Shown here in pieces: positions 55,601-62,986 of a stretch of DNA of 64,000 nt. The stretch is from Fluviicola chungangensis (GTDB taxonomy: Bacteria; Bacteroidota; Bacteroidia; Flavobacteriales_D; Crocinitomicaceae). Every line of letters starts with the position of its first letter. Within the stretch, counting starts at the first letter, position 1. The stretch is taken from NCBI RefSeq assembly GCF_007558725.1, contig NZ_VLPL01000003.1:186001-250000 (forward strand), given 5' to 3'. The position numbers were made by a program, and so were the translations under genes. The notes under the pieces are model-generated. The model saw nothing but the letters and a program-made list of their open reading frames with translations. It searched no databases and had not been told where the DNA came from.

Positions 55601-56860
55601 TTCCCCGTCCCAAATAGCAAACTTGATGCGCTTACCCTGTTGTTCGGGAATCGTTGTTTCCCTGATTTCACCTCCTTTTAATTCAAAGATTCCCGTTTCC
55701 GAACAAATCAGTGTTCCCAGCGGACATTCTAAAATATGATTCGCCCGAAAATTCTTTTTGACTTTAAAATCCGGTGAATACAAAGACCCATAATAAACCT
55801 CGTTCTTTCCATTTCCCAATAAAAATTCATTATTGCGCGTTCGAAAAACCTGGAGGATCAGGTTGTCCTCAAAGATTGGGCTTAACTTCACCTTGGTAAA
55901 CGGTTCAATGCTCACTTTGGTAATTCCCTGGGAAGTATTGATCCAGTAATCTCCCGAGTTATCAATAAAAAGATGGTAAATAGTTCCCAACTCTTTATTG
56001 TAGTTGGGAGCAATTCGCTTCAACTTGTCGTCTTCAATTGAAAAGAGCTGTTTATCTGAATGGTTGAAAAGAATGCGGTTGTTCTTGGAAGTAACATTTT
56101 CAATCGGATCGATGGAAAATTCAAAGCCCGAAGGATCAATAGTCCGTCTGAAAATACTTCCGTTATTGGAAAAGTAATACGTATATTTATTTTTCCCCGT
56201 TTCGTCAAACAAGACCAGCTTCTTTTGATAATAGGAGGCAATCTTAAAATTTACCTTCGGTGAATTCAGCCAGTTGCTTAATGGTGTGATTTCGGTTGAA
56301 CTGATAAAATAGGAGTCTTTGTCGGTAATCAGTATATTTCCGTATGGAGTTTCCAATAATTGGACACATCTGCTGATGTAACCCGATAAATATGGTTTTT
56401 TAATCAGGACTTTGCCCTTCAGGTCGGTTACGATGAGGTAATTATTTGTAATGATTGAAAGGTTGTTTTGGCATTTCGCGATGCGCAAAGCTGAACCCTC
56501 TGCTTTAGGATTTATTTTGTAGAACAAATGGATCCCGTTATTGTAATAGTTCAAAACACCGGCATAGAGCGTAGAAAAATACAGCTCGCCGTTGATAAGA
56601 GAAATTCCTGTGACGTGATAAGGTCTGTCGAGGCCTTTGGCACTGTGAATCGACTCGAAAGTAGTCCCGTTGAACCGGACAATTCCGTTACCGTCGGTTC
56701 CGATCAATAAATGCCCCAACTCATCTTGTGTTGTTGTAAGGGTGGTAGTGATTTTTAAACCGTCCTGGTGATTGAATTCTTGAAATGTATATAACTGGGC
56801 ATTAAGTTGTTGACTCAATACAAGTAGTGAGAATGCAAAAATAAGTGTGCGCAGTTTCAA
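52616..56860 (-). CDS. Propeller-membrane-PAS-SpoIIE sensor phosphatase (1414 aa)
   Basis: A TTG start at 56860 gives a signal peptide (MKLRTLIFAFSLLVLSQQLNAQ); an in-frame stop three codons upstream excludes a longer form. Residues about 25-620 form a periplasmic Reg_prop-like double propeller, as in hybrid two-component sensors, closed by a Y_Y_Y-like domain (about 630-695; YYYRIGGYHKFWVKL). A membrane helix near 715 is followed by roughly five or six more helices (about 750-910). Two PAS domains follow (about 925-1045 and 1050-1165; second: NAHDMIFNTDIDGNFTYLN). The C-terminal 240 residues are a SpoIIE/RsbU PP2C-like phosphatase (DIVSGDFYW, LADCTGHGVPGAFMTILG) with the metal-binding Asp residues. 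It probably dephosphorylates an anti-anti-sigma-type partner, which is not in the window. Confidence 0.88.
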   Translation of the reverse strand: MKLRTLIFAFSLLVLSQQLNAQLYTFQEFNHQDGLKITTTLTTTQDELGHLLIGTDGNGIVRFNGTTFESIHSAKGLDRPYHVTGISLINGELYFSTLYAGVLNYYNNGIHLFYKINPKAEGSALRIAKCQNNLSIITNNYLIVTDLKGKVLIKKPYLSGYISRCVQLLETPYGNILITDKDSYFISSTEITPLSNWLNSPKVNFKIASYYQKKLVLFDETGKNKYTYYFSNNGSIFRRTIDPSGFEFSIDPIENVTSKNNRILFNHSDKQLFSIEDDKLKRIAPNYNKELGTIYHLFIDNSGDYWINTSQGITKVSIEPFTKVKLSPIFEDNLILQVFRTRNNEFLLGNGKNEVYYGSLYSPDFKVKKNFRANHILECPLGTLICSETGIFELKGGEIRETTIPEQQGKRIKFAIWDGEKLWFAPVQKGLYCYNPKTRTSTKIKMKFSPDYFYCGQQSADGKFLYLGTNEGILKLNPATNETDHLSHFNVIGSYVGNSTKDLYGNLWFTLDRGIAGIDRNHHLIIIDDQKILPSYLFYTLSSDKLGNLIIGTNLGIHILKMDKAGKVVYHKNYNEKNGFQGYETNMRAVFQDENKSFVGTSEGLFLINTEILKNYPVPPKPIIIKGRLFQNGVIRDVDQGKYLTFKTILSKNSGLEYYYRIGGYHKFWVKLNSSGEMKLPELENGSYRLEVRSSFDGINFSEISQYPIHIHNPIWQSKWFIVIIILFLGLLNIGYLEWTRTGMRINLYEISYNSLDPRFVPKLLLFGALSNVITGLIVYYFVDNKLGSITANFIASSVLVVGYATHKFSGRRNRLDRINSLSLYFSLLVLFVQFFYLLFITNIHPYPVIAIVLISSALPYMLNNIRSIIIICLLQISVSVLMLIWIENPVYNSVLFILTMGVSSALTVMVTYLRNDSLEKLFFVSNILNKGNMMAISFDQKGIITYCSKNLSNLLHIDSNMIVGKSLSTLNPIVVSAEMREFSLGDEFSDGKIFLVPMYNKKGEVIWIEWSCKYFSDSVRVIMGQDVTEKLTLTTNYQSLVENAHDMIFNTDIDGNFTYLNEMSSRTFGYKNENLVGKDSVTIVHPEYREIVKDFFRNQIINRIQNTYLEFPIRTKEGRIIWLGQNASIVFEPGSRKRIIGFTALARDITEKRANELLIEQQNKDITSSINSAKRIQYSLLPKASEIGTHFEDYFVIFKPKDIVSGDFYWTHQTGNKLILVLADCTGHGVPGAFMTILGINLLNQLVIERKIDDPAQILNGLNSELHKLLHHGTNTLTTEGMDALVVVFEKDSIQFATSGVALIHIHQEEFLLYRSTKIEQDTEIQIYENRQITLTDRDQLYLITDGFQKQFGSIRNKKFSFKRIRELLEKIKVESMPLQKKYFENAWSNWSEGHEQTDDITIIGLKKYQPKD

Positions 56861-56910
56861 TAGTTCTTAAATGGGGGATAAAGGTAGTAATTAAAGAGAA
56901 ATAAATGTAT

Positions 56911-58056
56911 TTAAGCTTTGATTTTTAATTCTTTAGCTACGATTCTGCCGGTTGTTTTTAATTCATTCAGGTCCGGACCGTAAATTGTTACGTGTCCCAT
57001 CTTGCGAAAAGGCTTGGTGGTTTGTTTTCCATAGAGATGAACACTAACACCTTCCCGGGAAATCACCTGTTCCAGGTTTTCATACTTTGCAATCCCTTCA
57101 TATCCGGGTTCTCCCAATAAATTAATCATCACACCGGGTGTGATTAGTTTTGTAGAACCCAACGGGGCATTGACGATACTTCTCAAATGTTGTTCGAACT
57201 GGGAAGTATAGCAGCATTCGATCGTGTGATGTCCGCTGTTGTGAGGCCGGGGGGCTATTTCGTTGATCAGGATTTCATCGTCGGCAGTAAGAAAAAGTTC
57301 TACCGCCAGAATACCGACCATTTGAAGTGAATCAATTACTTTCAATGCGATTTCACGTGCTTTTTTCTCCACCTCCTCTGAGATTTCTGCCGGTGAAAAC
57401 AAGAACTCAACCAGGTTTGCAACGGGGCTGAACTCACATTCTACTGTCGGATAGACTACACTTTCTCCCGCTTCATTTCTGGCAACAATAACCGACAATT
57501 CTTTGGTAAAAGGAACCATTTGTTCAATAACATAAGGAGTGTCAATCAGTTGGTCAAAATCAGCTGCGGATTTCATGATTTGAACGCCTTTTCCGTCGTA
57601 TCCCCCTTTTCGCCATTTTAGGACATACGGAAAAGGAATGTTTTTAGAGATTAGTTCTTCTTTTCCGTTCACTAACATGAATTCAGCGGTAGGAAGGTTG
57701 TTTTTCAGGTAAAACTCCTTTTGTAACCCTTTGTCCTGGACAATTGCCAGTACGCCGGGTTGCGGGAAAACTTTAATTCCCCTGTTTTCCAGTTCGTGCA
57801 GCGCTTCCACATTCACGTGTTCTATTTCCACGGTAACAACATCTTTGTTGCTCCCGAACTGAACAACCGTATCGTAATCCTTCAGAGAGCCATGTTGAAA
57901 AGAAGTTGCCAAATACCTGCACGGGGCATCTGCATCCGGATCAAGACAATGAACATGAACATCATAATTAAGTGCTTCCTGTATAAACATCCGGCCCAAT
58001 TGACCGCCGCCGAGCATTCCGACTTTGTATGTGTTTCCGTTCCATTGTTTTTTCAT
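56911..58056 (-). CDS. purK: 5-(carboxyamino)imidazole ribonucleotide synthase
   Basis: The 381-residue ATP-grasp enzyme makes N5-CAIR from AIR, bicarbonate and ATP in de novo purine synthesis. The N-terminal Rossmann segment is VGMLGGGQLGRMF, and VEIEHVNVEAL follows. The ATP-grasp core shows VLKWRKGGYDGKGV and the metal site EIAPRPHNSGHHTIE. Length is normal. purE is not nearby. The ATG 58056 lies four bases after an exact promoter element, so a leaderless transcript is expected. It diverges from hpt, the other purine gene here; the two promoters share the 58061-58214 gap. Confidence 0.96.
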   Translation of the reverse strand: MKKQWNGNTYKVGMLGGGQLGRMFIQEALNYDVHVHCLDPDADAPCRYLATSFQHGSLKDYDTVVQFGSNKDVVTVEIEHVNVEALHELENRGIKVFPQPGVLAIVQDKGLQKEFYLKNNLPTAEFMLVNGKEELISKNIPFPYVLKWRKGGYDGKGVQIMKSAADFDQLIDTPYVIEQMVPFTKELSVIVARNEAGESVVYPTVECEFSPVANLVEFLFSPAEISEEVEKKAREIALKVIDSLQMVGILAVELFLTADDEILINEIAPRPHNSGHHTIECCYTSQFEQHLRSIVNAPLGSTKLITPGVMINLLGEPGYEGIAKYENLEQVISREGVSVHLYGKQTTKPFRKMGHVTIYGPDLNELKTTGRIVAKELKIKA

Positions 58057-58060
58057 ACTG

Positions 58061-58068
58061 CAAAGATA
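58061..58068 (-). promoter_or_regulatory. Promoter -7 element of purK, leaderless spacing
   Basis: The minus strand reads TATCTTTG (exact), then cagt, then ATG 58056. Confidence 0.7.
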
Positions 58069-58206
58069 GTTGGTTTAAACATATCTGATTTCACAAGTCA
58101 GGTGATTTCAATACAGATATACCGGATCAGTAGCACAAGATTCGGCGAAATAATCCGATTTGAGCTATTTCTTTGTGATTTAAGCCAATAATTGGCGCAA
58201 AAATCC

Positions 58207-58214
58207 TACTTTTG
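58207..58214 (+). promoter_or_regulatory. Promoter -7 element of the hpt operon
   Basis: TACTTTTG is exact. A leader of about 17 bases to GTG 58236 fits; a TTG at 58212 lies inside the element. Confidence 0.65.
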
Positions 58215-58235
58215 CACATAAAATTAGACGACAAA

Positions 58236-58781
58236 GTGCTTCAGCTCAACGATAAATTATTTGAGATTTTTATCCAAAAAGAAAAAATTCAGGCAGAGAT
58301 TTCGGCATTAGCTTCGCGATTGGAGCAGGATTATACCGGAAAAGAGGTGGTATTTATTGCCGTTCTGAACGGAGCATTTATGTTTGCCGCTGATTTAATG
58401 AAATATTTCCGGTCTTCCTGTGAGATCACCTTTGTGAAAATGAGTAGTTACCAGGGGATGCATTCTTCCGGTCGTGTGGACGAAGTAATCGGCCTGAATA
58501 CATCGATTAAAAATAAACACGTCGTTATCCTGGAAGATATCGTGGATACAGGGATTACCATGGAAAAGTTGTTTACCTTATTGTCGGTTGAAAAACCTGC
58601 AAGTCTGGAAATAGCGACCTTGTTGTTCAAACCGGAAGCATTTAAAGGAACACATACCCCAACATATATCGGGTTTTCGATTCCAAACAAATTTGTAGTG
58701 GGTTACGGCCTTGATTACAATGAATTGGGAAGAAATACCGAACACATTTATCAACTAAAGGGAGAAGAAGAATCCCATTAA
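58236..58781 (+). CDS. hpt: Hypoxanthine phosphoribosyltransferase
   Basis: The 181-residue purine salvage enzyme converts hypoxanthine/guanine and PRPP to IMP/GMP. The PRPP loop is VVILEDIVDTGITMEKL. FIAVLNGAFMFAADLMKYF marks the pyrophosphate loop, and the C-terminal KFVVGYGLDYNE is typical. The start is GTG 58236 (LQLNDKLFEIFI follows), aligning with the usual family N-terminus. The TTG at 58212 would be inside the promoter, so it is rejected. It is first in a plus-strand set with adk 11 bases downstream; both act on purine nucleotides. Confidence 0.93.
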   Translation: MLQLNDKLFEIFIQKEKIQAEISALASRLEQDYTGKEVVFIAVLNGAFMFAADLMKYFRSSCEITFVKMSSYQGMHSSGRVDEVIGLNTSIKNKHVVILEDIVDTGITMEKLFTLLSVEKPASLEIATLLFKPEAFKGTHTPTYIGFSIPNKFVVGYGLDYNELGRNTEHIYQLKGEEESH

Positions 58782-58792
58782 AAGAAGAACGT

Positions 58793-59365
58793 ATGTTGAA
58801 CATCGTACTATTTGGCCCTCCTGGAGCAGGGAAAGGAACACAGTCTGAAAGATTGATTGGCAGATACAACCTGGTACACTTATCGACAGGAGATATTTTC
58901 CGTGCAAATATTAAAGGCGAAACAGCATTAGGTTTATTGGCAAAAAGCTATATGGACCAGGGCAATTTGGTGCCGGATGAGGTGACTATCGATATGCTTA
59001 AAAGCGAAGTATTGAAACATGAAAATGCGAAGGGCTTTATTTTTGATGGTTTCCCGAGAACAAATGCACAGGCCCAGGCTTTAGACTCATTTCTTGCATC
59101 TGTCAATACAGAAATTACGATGATGATCGGGTTGGAAGTGGCCGAAGATGAATTGCGTGAACGTTTGAAAAAACGTGCTGAGATAAGTGGAAGACCGGAT
59201 GATGCAAATCCGGAAGTGATTCAGAACCGGATCAATGTTTACAAGAACGAAACAGCACCGGTGAAAGATTATTACGAAAAACAAGGAAAATACATTGCAG
59301 TAGACGGAATCGGAAGTATCGATGATATTTCACAAAGATTGTACGCAGCAATAGACAATAAATAA
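58793..59365 (+). CDS. adk: Adenylate kinase, short-LID form
   Basis: The 190-residue kinase catalyses ATP + AMP = 2 ADP. The P-loop is GPPGAGKGTQSERL, and the AMP site is HLSTGDIFRANI with IFDGFPRTNAQAQAL. The LID is the short, zinc-free type (KKRAEISGRPDDANPEV), which explains the length of 190 rather than about 215. All catalytic Arg positions appear present (Arg in GFPR, KRAE and GRPDD). It is downstream of hpt in the same orientation and ends before a terminator. Confidence 0.97.
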   Translation: MLNIVLFGPPGAGKGTQSERLIGRYNLVHLSTGDIFRANIKGETALGLLAKSYMDQGNLVPDEVTIDMLKSEVLKHENAKGFIFDGFPRTNAQAQALDSFLASVNTEITMMIGLEVAEDELRERLKKRAEISGRPDDANPEVIQNRINVYKNETAPVKDYYEKQGKYIAVDGIGSIDDISQRLYAAIDNK

Positions 59366-59386
59366 TACGAAAACCCACAGGACGTT

Positions 59387-59411
59387 AACCGCATTCGAAT
59401 AGAGTGCGGTT
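59387..59411 (+). terminator. Terminator after adk
   Basis: Arms aaccgcattc / gagtgcggtt (one wobble) with a 5-base loop, running into TTTT, in the gap before obgE. Confidence 0.7.
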
Positions 59412-59436
59412 TTCAAGTCTTATGGAGGATCGAAAT

Positions 59437-59542
59437 GTTCAAAAGTTCAAAAAGTTCGAGGGTAACTGGGCTGATTCCGAGTAACTTTGGTTCAGTGTGA
59501 TCAAATTTGAACATTTAAACTTTTGAACGATTGAACTTTTTC
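59437..59542. repeat. GTTCAAAAGTT-type repeat cluster before obgE
   Basis: gttcaaaagttcaaaaagtt at 59437 and an inverted set at 59508-59542 (tgaacatttaaacttttgaa, then gattgaactttttc) share the word GTTCAAAAGTT in both orientations. It is a low-complexity intergenic repeat with no known role. Confidence 0.5.
59482..59489 (+). promoter_or_regulatory. Possible promoter -7 element of obgE
   Basis: TAACTTTG is an exact match 69 bases before ATG 59559, between the arms of the repeat cluster. A terminator precedes it, supporting an independent promoter. Confidence 0.5.
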
Positions 59543-59558
59543 AATAAAAGGAAAAATT

Positions 59559-60551
59559 ATGGCATCAGATAACTTCGTTGACTATGTGAAAATTCACTGT
59601 ACTTCCGGAAACGGGGGAGGTGGTTCTGCGCATTTTCGACGCGAAAAGTATATTCCGCAGGGAGGTCCCGACGGAGGTGATGGAGGACGTGGCGGCCATA
59701 TTATTCTTCGCGGAAACAAACAATTGTGGACGTTGCTTCATTTGAAGTACCAAAAGCATATGAAGGCGGGTCATGGAGAACATGGTTCGGGCCAATTGCA
59801 AAAAGGAGCGCAGGGAGAAGATAAATACATTGAAGTTCCACTCGGTACGTTGGCAAAAGATGCCGAAACAGGAGAGACCCTTTTCGAGATCACGGAAGAC
59901 GGGGAAGAAAAAATCCTGGTACCGGGAGGCCGCGGTGGTCTGGGAAATGATCATTTCAAATCATCAACGTATCAAACGCCTCGCTTTGCACAACCCGGAG
60001 AACCTGGACAAGAAAGCTGGATGATCCTTGAAATGAAAATTTTGGCAGATGTGGGATTGGTTGGGAAACCGAATGCAGGAAAAAGTACGCTGCTCTCTGT
60101 TTTATCTTCAGCAAAACCGGAAATTGCAGATTATCCGTTTACAACGCTCAGACCGAACCTGGGAATTGTGAAATACCGTGATTACCGTTCATTTGTAATG
60201 GCAGATATTCCGGGAATTATTGAAGGAGCACATGAAGGAAAAGGCCTGGGATTACGTTTCTTGCGCCACATTGAGCGAAATTCGTGTTTGCTTTTCATGG
60301 TTCCTGCAGATGCAGACGATATTCACGAAGAATACAAATTACTGCTAAACGAACTCAAACAATACAACCCGGAATTACTGCACAAGGAACGCTTACTGGC
60401 AATTACCAAGTCGGATATGCTGGATGACGAATTGAAAGAAGCAATCAGTAAGGATTTACCTAAGATCCCGTATGTGTTTATTTCTTCCGTGGCTCAGCAG
60501 GGACTGACTGAATTGAAAGATATGATCTGGAAGCATTTGAACCATGTTTGA
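59559..60551 (+). CDS. obgE: Obg-family ribosome-assembly GTPase
   Basis: The 330-residue essential GTPase acts in 50S assembly and the stringent response. The glycine-rich Obg fold (1-158) is evident in [20 protein letters not shown] and [10 protein letters not shown]. The G domain has G1 [11 protein letters not shown], the switch region [12 protein letters not shown]3 [16 protein letters not shown] and G4 TKSD. There is no OCT-type extension, as is common in Bacteroidota. The PAP2 gene begins at an ATG eight bases inside its end (CCATGTTTGA), implying coupled translation. Confidence 0.97.
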   Translation: MASDNFVDYVKIHCTSGNGGGGSAHFRREKYIPQGGPDGGDGGRGGHIILRGNKQLWTLLHLKYQKHMKAGHGEHGSGQLQKGAQGEDKYIEVPLGTLAKDAETGETLFEITEDGEEKILVPGGRGGLGNDHFKSSTYQTPRFAQPGEPGQESWMILEMKILADVGLVGKPNAGKSTLLSVLSSAKPEIADYPFTTLRPNLGIVKYRDYRSFVMADIPGIIEGAHEGKGLGLRFLRHIERNSCLLFMVPADADDIHEEYKLLLNELKQYNPELLHKERLLAITKSDMLDDELKEAISKDLPKIPYVFISSVAQQGLTELKDMIWKHLNHV

Positions 60552-61134
60552 TTACCTGGAATCCATTGATAGAAGCATTGTTCTGGCAATAAATGGCTGG
60601 AATACACCATTTTTGGATCAATTTTTCTGGTACGTGACAAAGACGTCTACCTGGATTCCTTTCTATTTTCTGCTCCTGTATTTCATCTGGAAGAATTATG
60701 GGCTCAGAACGACCTTGTTGTTTTTGGGAATGGCTTTGGTGATGATTGCTATTGTAGATAGTTCAACCACATTCTTTTTCAAGGATACGATCATGCGATA
60801 TCGCCCTTCTCATAATTTATTACTGGAGAAGCACCTCCATTACTTTATGGAGGACGGGCATACCTATCTCGGAGGAAAGTATGGTTTCTTTTCTTCTCAT
60901 GCGTCCAACAATGCTGCTGTGGCGTTACTTGCCTGGTTTTTCCTGCGCGGGTTTTACCCGAAAGTGAAGTGGGTACTGATCTTTTGCGTGGCATTGATCG
61001 GTTTGAGCAGAATTTATCTGACGATGCACTACTTATCCGATGTACTTTGTGGCATTATTTGGGGAGTTTTGTGGGCTTTTGTATTTTGGAAATTCTATCA
61101 GCGTTTTTTTTCAAATAAAACAAAGGTAAAATGA
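60544..61134 (+). CDS. PAP2-family membrane phosphatase
   Basis: The 196-residue integral membrane protein has five to six helices. The phosphatase motifs are KDTIMRYRP (K-x6-RP), [10 protein letters not shown] (a PSGH variant with SSHA) and [12 protein letters not shown] (SR-x5-H-x3-D); the three together identify the type 2 phosphatidic acid phosphatase fold. Likely substrates are undecaprenyl pyrophosphate, phosphatidic acid or phosphatidylglycerophosphate; the sequence does not decide. It overlaps obgE by eight bases and crcB by four (ATGA), so it sits mid-operon. Confidence 0.93.
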   Translation: MFDYLESIDRSIVLAINGWNTPFLDQFFWYVTKTSTWIPFYFLLLYFIWKNYGLRTTLLFLGMALVMIAIVDSSTTFFFKDTIMRYRPSHNLLLEKHLHYFMEDGHTYLGGKYGFFSSHASNNAAVALLAWFFLRGFYPKVKWVLIFCVALIGLSRIYLTMHYLSDVLCGIIWGVLWAFVFWKFYQRFFSNKTKVK

Positions 61135-61496
61135 ATGTCTTTTATGTCTTCCTGGGAGGTGGTATAGGCTCTTTATTGCGATTTGGGATCACACAATTGG
61201 TTCTTCAATTTCCAAAATCTGTTTTCCCTGTAGCGACCCTGGTATCTAATTTGCTTGCTTCTGCATTACTCGGTGTTTTTCTCGTACTTCTGATGAAAGT
61301 AAAACCTGCAAATGCGGAATCATTCCAGGCATTTTGGATCATCGGGATCTGTGGAGGATTCAGTACGTTTTCAACTTTTGCAAAAGAAAACCTGGAACTG
61401 ATGGAAGGCGGGCAGTGGTTGATCGCTGTTCTGAATATCCTGATTTCTATCAGTTTCTGTATCGGGATGGTTTACCTGGGACGAAAATTAGTTTGA
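61131..61496 (+). CDS. crcB: Fluoride channel/exporter FluC
   Basis: The 121-residue dual-topology membrane protein with four helices lets F- leave the cell. The hallmarks are GGGIGSLLRFGITQL, the NLLAS segment in helix 2 and GICGGFSTFSTFAKENLEL, containing the GxxGGxSTFST F- and Na+-binding motif. The ATG overlaps the PAP2 stop (ATGA). No separate promoter or fluoride riboswitch can precede it within the operon; if fluoride control exists it would act elsewhere. A hairpin follows. Confidence 0.94.
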   Translation: MNVFYVFLGGGIGSLLRFGITQLVLQFPKSVFPVATLVSNLLASALLGVFLVLLMKVKPANAESFQAFWIIGICGGFSTFSTFAKENLELMEGGQWLIAVLNILISISFCIGMVYLGRKLV

Positions 61497-61513
61497 AACT
61501 TGAACTAATTGAT

Positions 61514-61550
61514 ACATTTAGTGGGCACGATTAATCGCGTCACTAAATGT
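61514..61550. terminator. Hairpin between crcB and the convergent acyltransferase
   Basis: Ten-base outer arms (acatttagtg / cactaaatgt) enclose an imperfect inner stem with a cgattaatcg core. This core is shared with 11074, and related to 1591. Confidence 0.65.
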
Positions 61551-61574
61551 TTATAGAATTCTTCTTATTGTTGA

Positions 61575-62897
61575 TTACGCAACAGGAATCAATTGTTTGA
61601 TTCGTTCTGCTAATTCCGCACGTTTTTCAACAAACTTGGACAAATCAACGGACTTCATTTTCCGTTTGATTTGTATTTCTTTGAATTGGTGCGCATATTC
61701 ATAGCTCAACCGCCATAAAACAGGTGTGATGAAATAGTACAAAACACCCAAAGACCAATGTGGCAGATACCATTTGGTGATCAAAATGATGATTGGGATA
61801 TTGTAAATAGAACCGATGATTTTGGCCATCATCATTTTAACGGAACCCCAGAATACTTTCCGTTTCATGATCTTTTCAGTCAGTTTTTTGGATAGGATAT
61901 ATGGAATAAACCCATGAATAGTTCCTATAAGTGCAAAAGGCCACATTAAAATTAAATAAAGCCAATTGTTCCAGGTGCTTACCAGTTCCGGGTGTTGTTT
62001 GGCAATGACAAAACGGTCCTGGACTTTCATGCGTTTTTCCAGGTTGAAGTAAGCATCCAGGTCCTTTTGAAGTGCCAGGATCTCCGTGCTTTCATCTGTC
62101 ACATTTTCATTGATCCAAATCCCCAGTTTTTTTGCATATTCCCAGCGTTTGATCAGTGGAATGTGATCGTCGTGATTTGCATTGTTGAAGCCTTTTCGGG
62201 TGATTTGCATGATGCCCTCCAGCAAGGAATAACGAGTCGGTTTGGCAACATATACAATGCATTGCTGCATGTCTTTTTCAACCAGTTTTGTGACCTCATT
62301 AATGACTTTATTCGGGTTCTCGAGATACCTTTCTTTGTAATCGTTCAGGCAAATTTTCGGACCATTGTCCAGGACGAATTCCGAACCAATGGTATTCCGG
62401 TCTGAATAACTGATCCCAATGCCGGAAATGTAGATCTTTTTGCTCCAGTTAATTGCTTCCAGAGCACCGAAACCCATTCGTATCGGACCTTTTTTCACCG
62501 GTTTCAGCCCCCTGATCGGGGTGTCATCCGTAAAACCTTCCCCGAAAATCAGAATGTTCCGCCCCATTTTCAAGGATTGATTTACTTTTTTGAATACATC
62601 GGTATTTTTTCCTTTCATATCGCCGCCGTCATGCTGACGATAAATAGGGGTCATATGAGCCGACCAAAGAATGGGTTTCAGCCACCATACAAAGACGTCT
62701 GATCGGGTCATAAAGTGAACGATCGGCCGGTTCATCGCCCCGATCATGATCGGGTCCATAAATGAATTCGGGTGATTACTCACATAAATGGTACTTCCGA
62801 ATAGTTCTTTGTGTTTGTTTAATACAAGAAAACGTTTGTAAAAGAGTCTGAATGAAATATTTAAAGATATTTTAAGCAAAAAATAAAACGGACGCAT
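61575..62897 (-). CDS. PlsC-like acyltransferase domain protein
   Basis: The protein has 440 residues. The acyltransferase active site is NHPNSFMDPIMIG (H-x4-D, His with Asp five positions on), in the first 50 residues, followed by the acceptor-binding GEGFTDDTPIRGLKPVKKG-type region (GEGFTDD is the EGT/R-like motif). The C-terminal half adds two or more membrane helices (IYNIPIIILITKW, LGVLYYFITPVLW). Family members acylate lysophosphatidate, glycerol-3-phosphate or other lipids, and the exact acceptor is not evident. Being longer than PlsC (about 240), it is a membrane-extended variant. An exact promoter element lies at 62915. Confidence 0.9.
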   Translation of the reverse strand: MRPFYFLLKISLNISFRLFYKRFLVLNKHKELFGSTIYVSNHPNSFMDPIMIGAMNRPIVHFMTRSDVFVWWLKPILWSAHMTPIYRQHDGGDMKGKNTDVFKKVNQSLKMGRNILIFGEGFTDDTPIRGLKPVKKGPIRMGFGALEAINWSKKIYISGIGISYSDRNTIGSEFVLDNGPKICLNDYKERYLENPNKVINEVTKLVEKDMQQCIVYVAKPTRYSLLEGIMQITRKGFNNANHDDHIPLIKRWEYAKKLGIWINENVTDESTEILALQKDLDAYFNLEKRMKVQDRFVIAKQHPELVSTWNNWLYLILMWPFALIGTIHGFIPYILSKKLTEKIMKRKVFWGSVKMMMAKIIGSIYNIPIIILITKWYLPHWSLGVLYYFITPVLWRLSYEYAHQFKEIQIKRKMKSVDLSKFVEKRAELAERIKQLIPVA

Positions 62898-62914
62898 AAC
62901 GAGTGTACTTTTTA

Positions 62915-62922
62915 CAAAATTA
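62915..62922 (-). promoter_or_regulatory. Promoter -7 element of the acyltransferase gene
   Basis: The minus strand reads TAATTTTG (exact), 17 bases before ATG 62897. Confidence 0.6.
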
Positions 62923-62986
62923 GCAATACTTGAAAATTAGCATTTATTCTTCCGGATTTTGTTCGATCTGCATCCCTCTTCGGTTA

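Noticed and set aside
61100-61131. Fluoride riboswitch before crcB
   Set aside because: crcB overlaps the PAP2 gene by four bases, leaving no leader for an aptamer.
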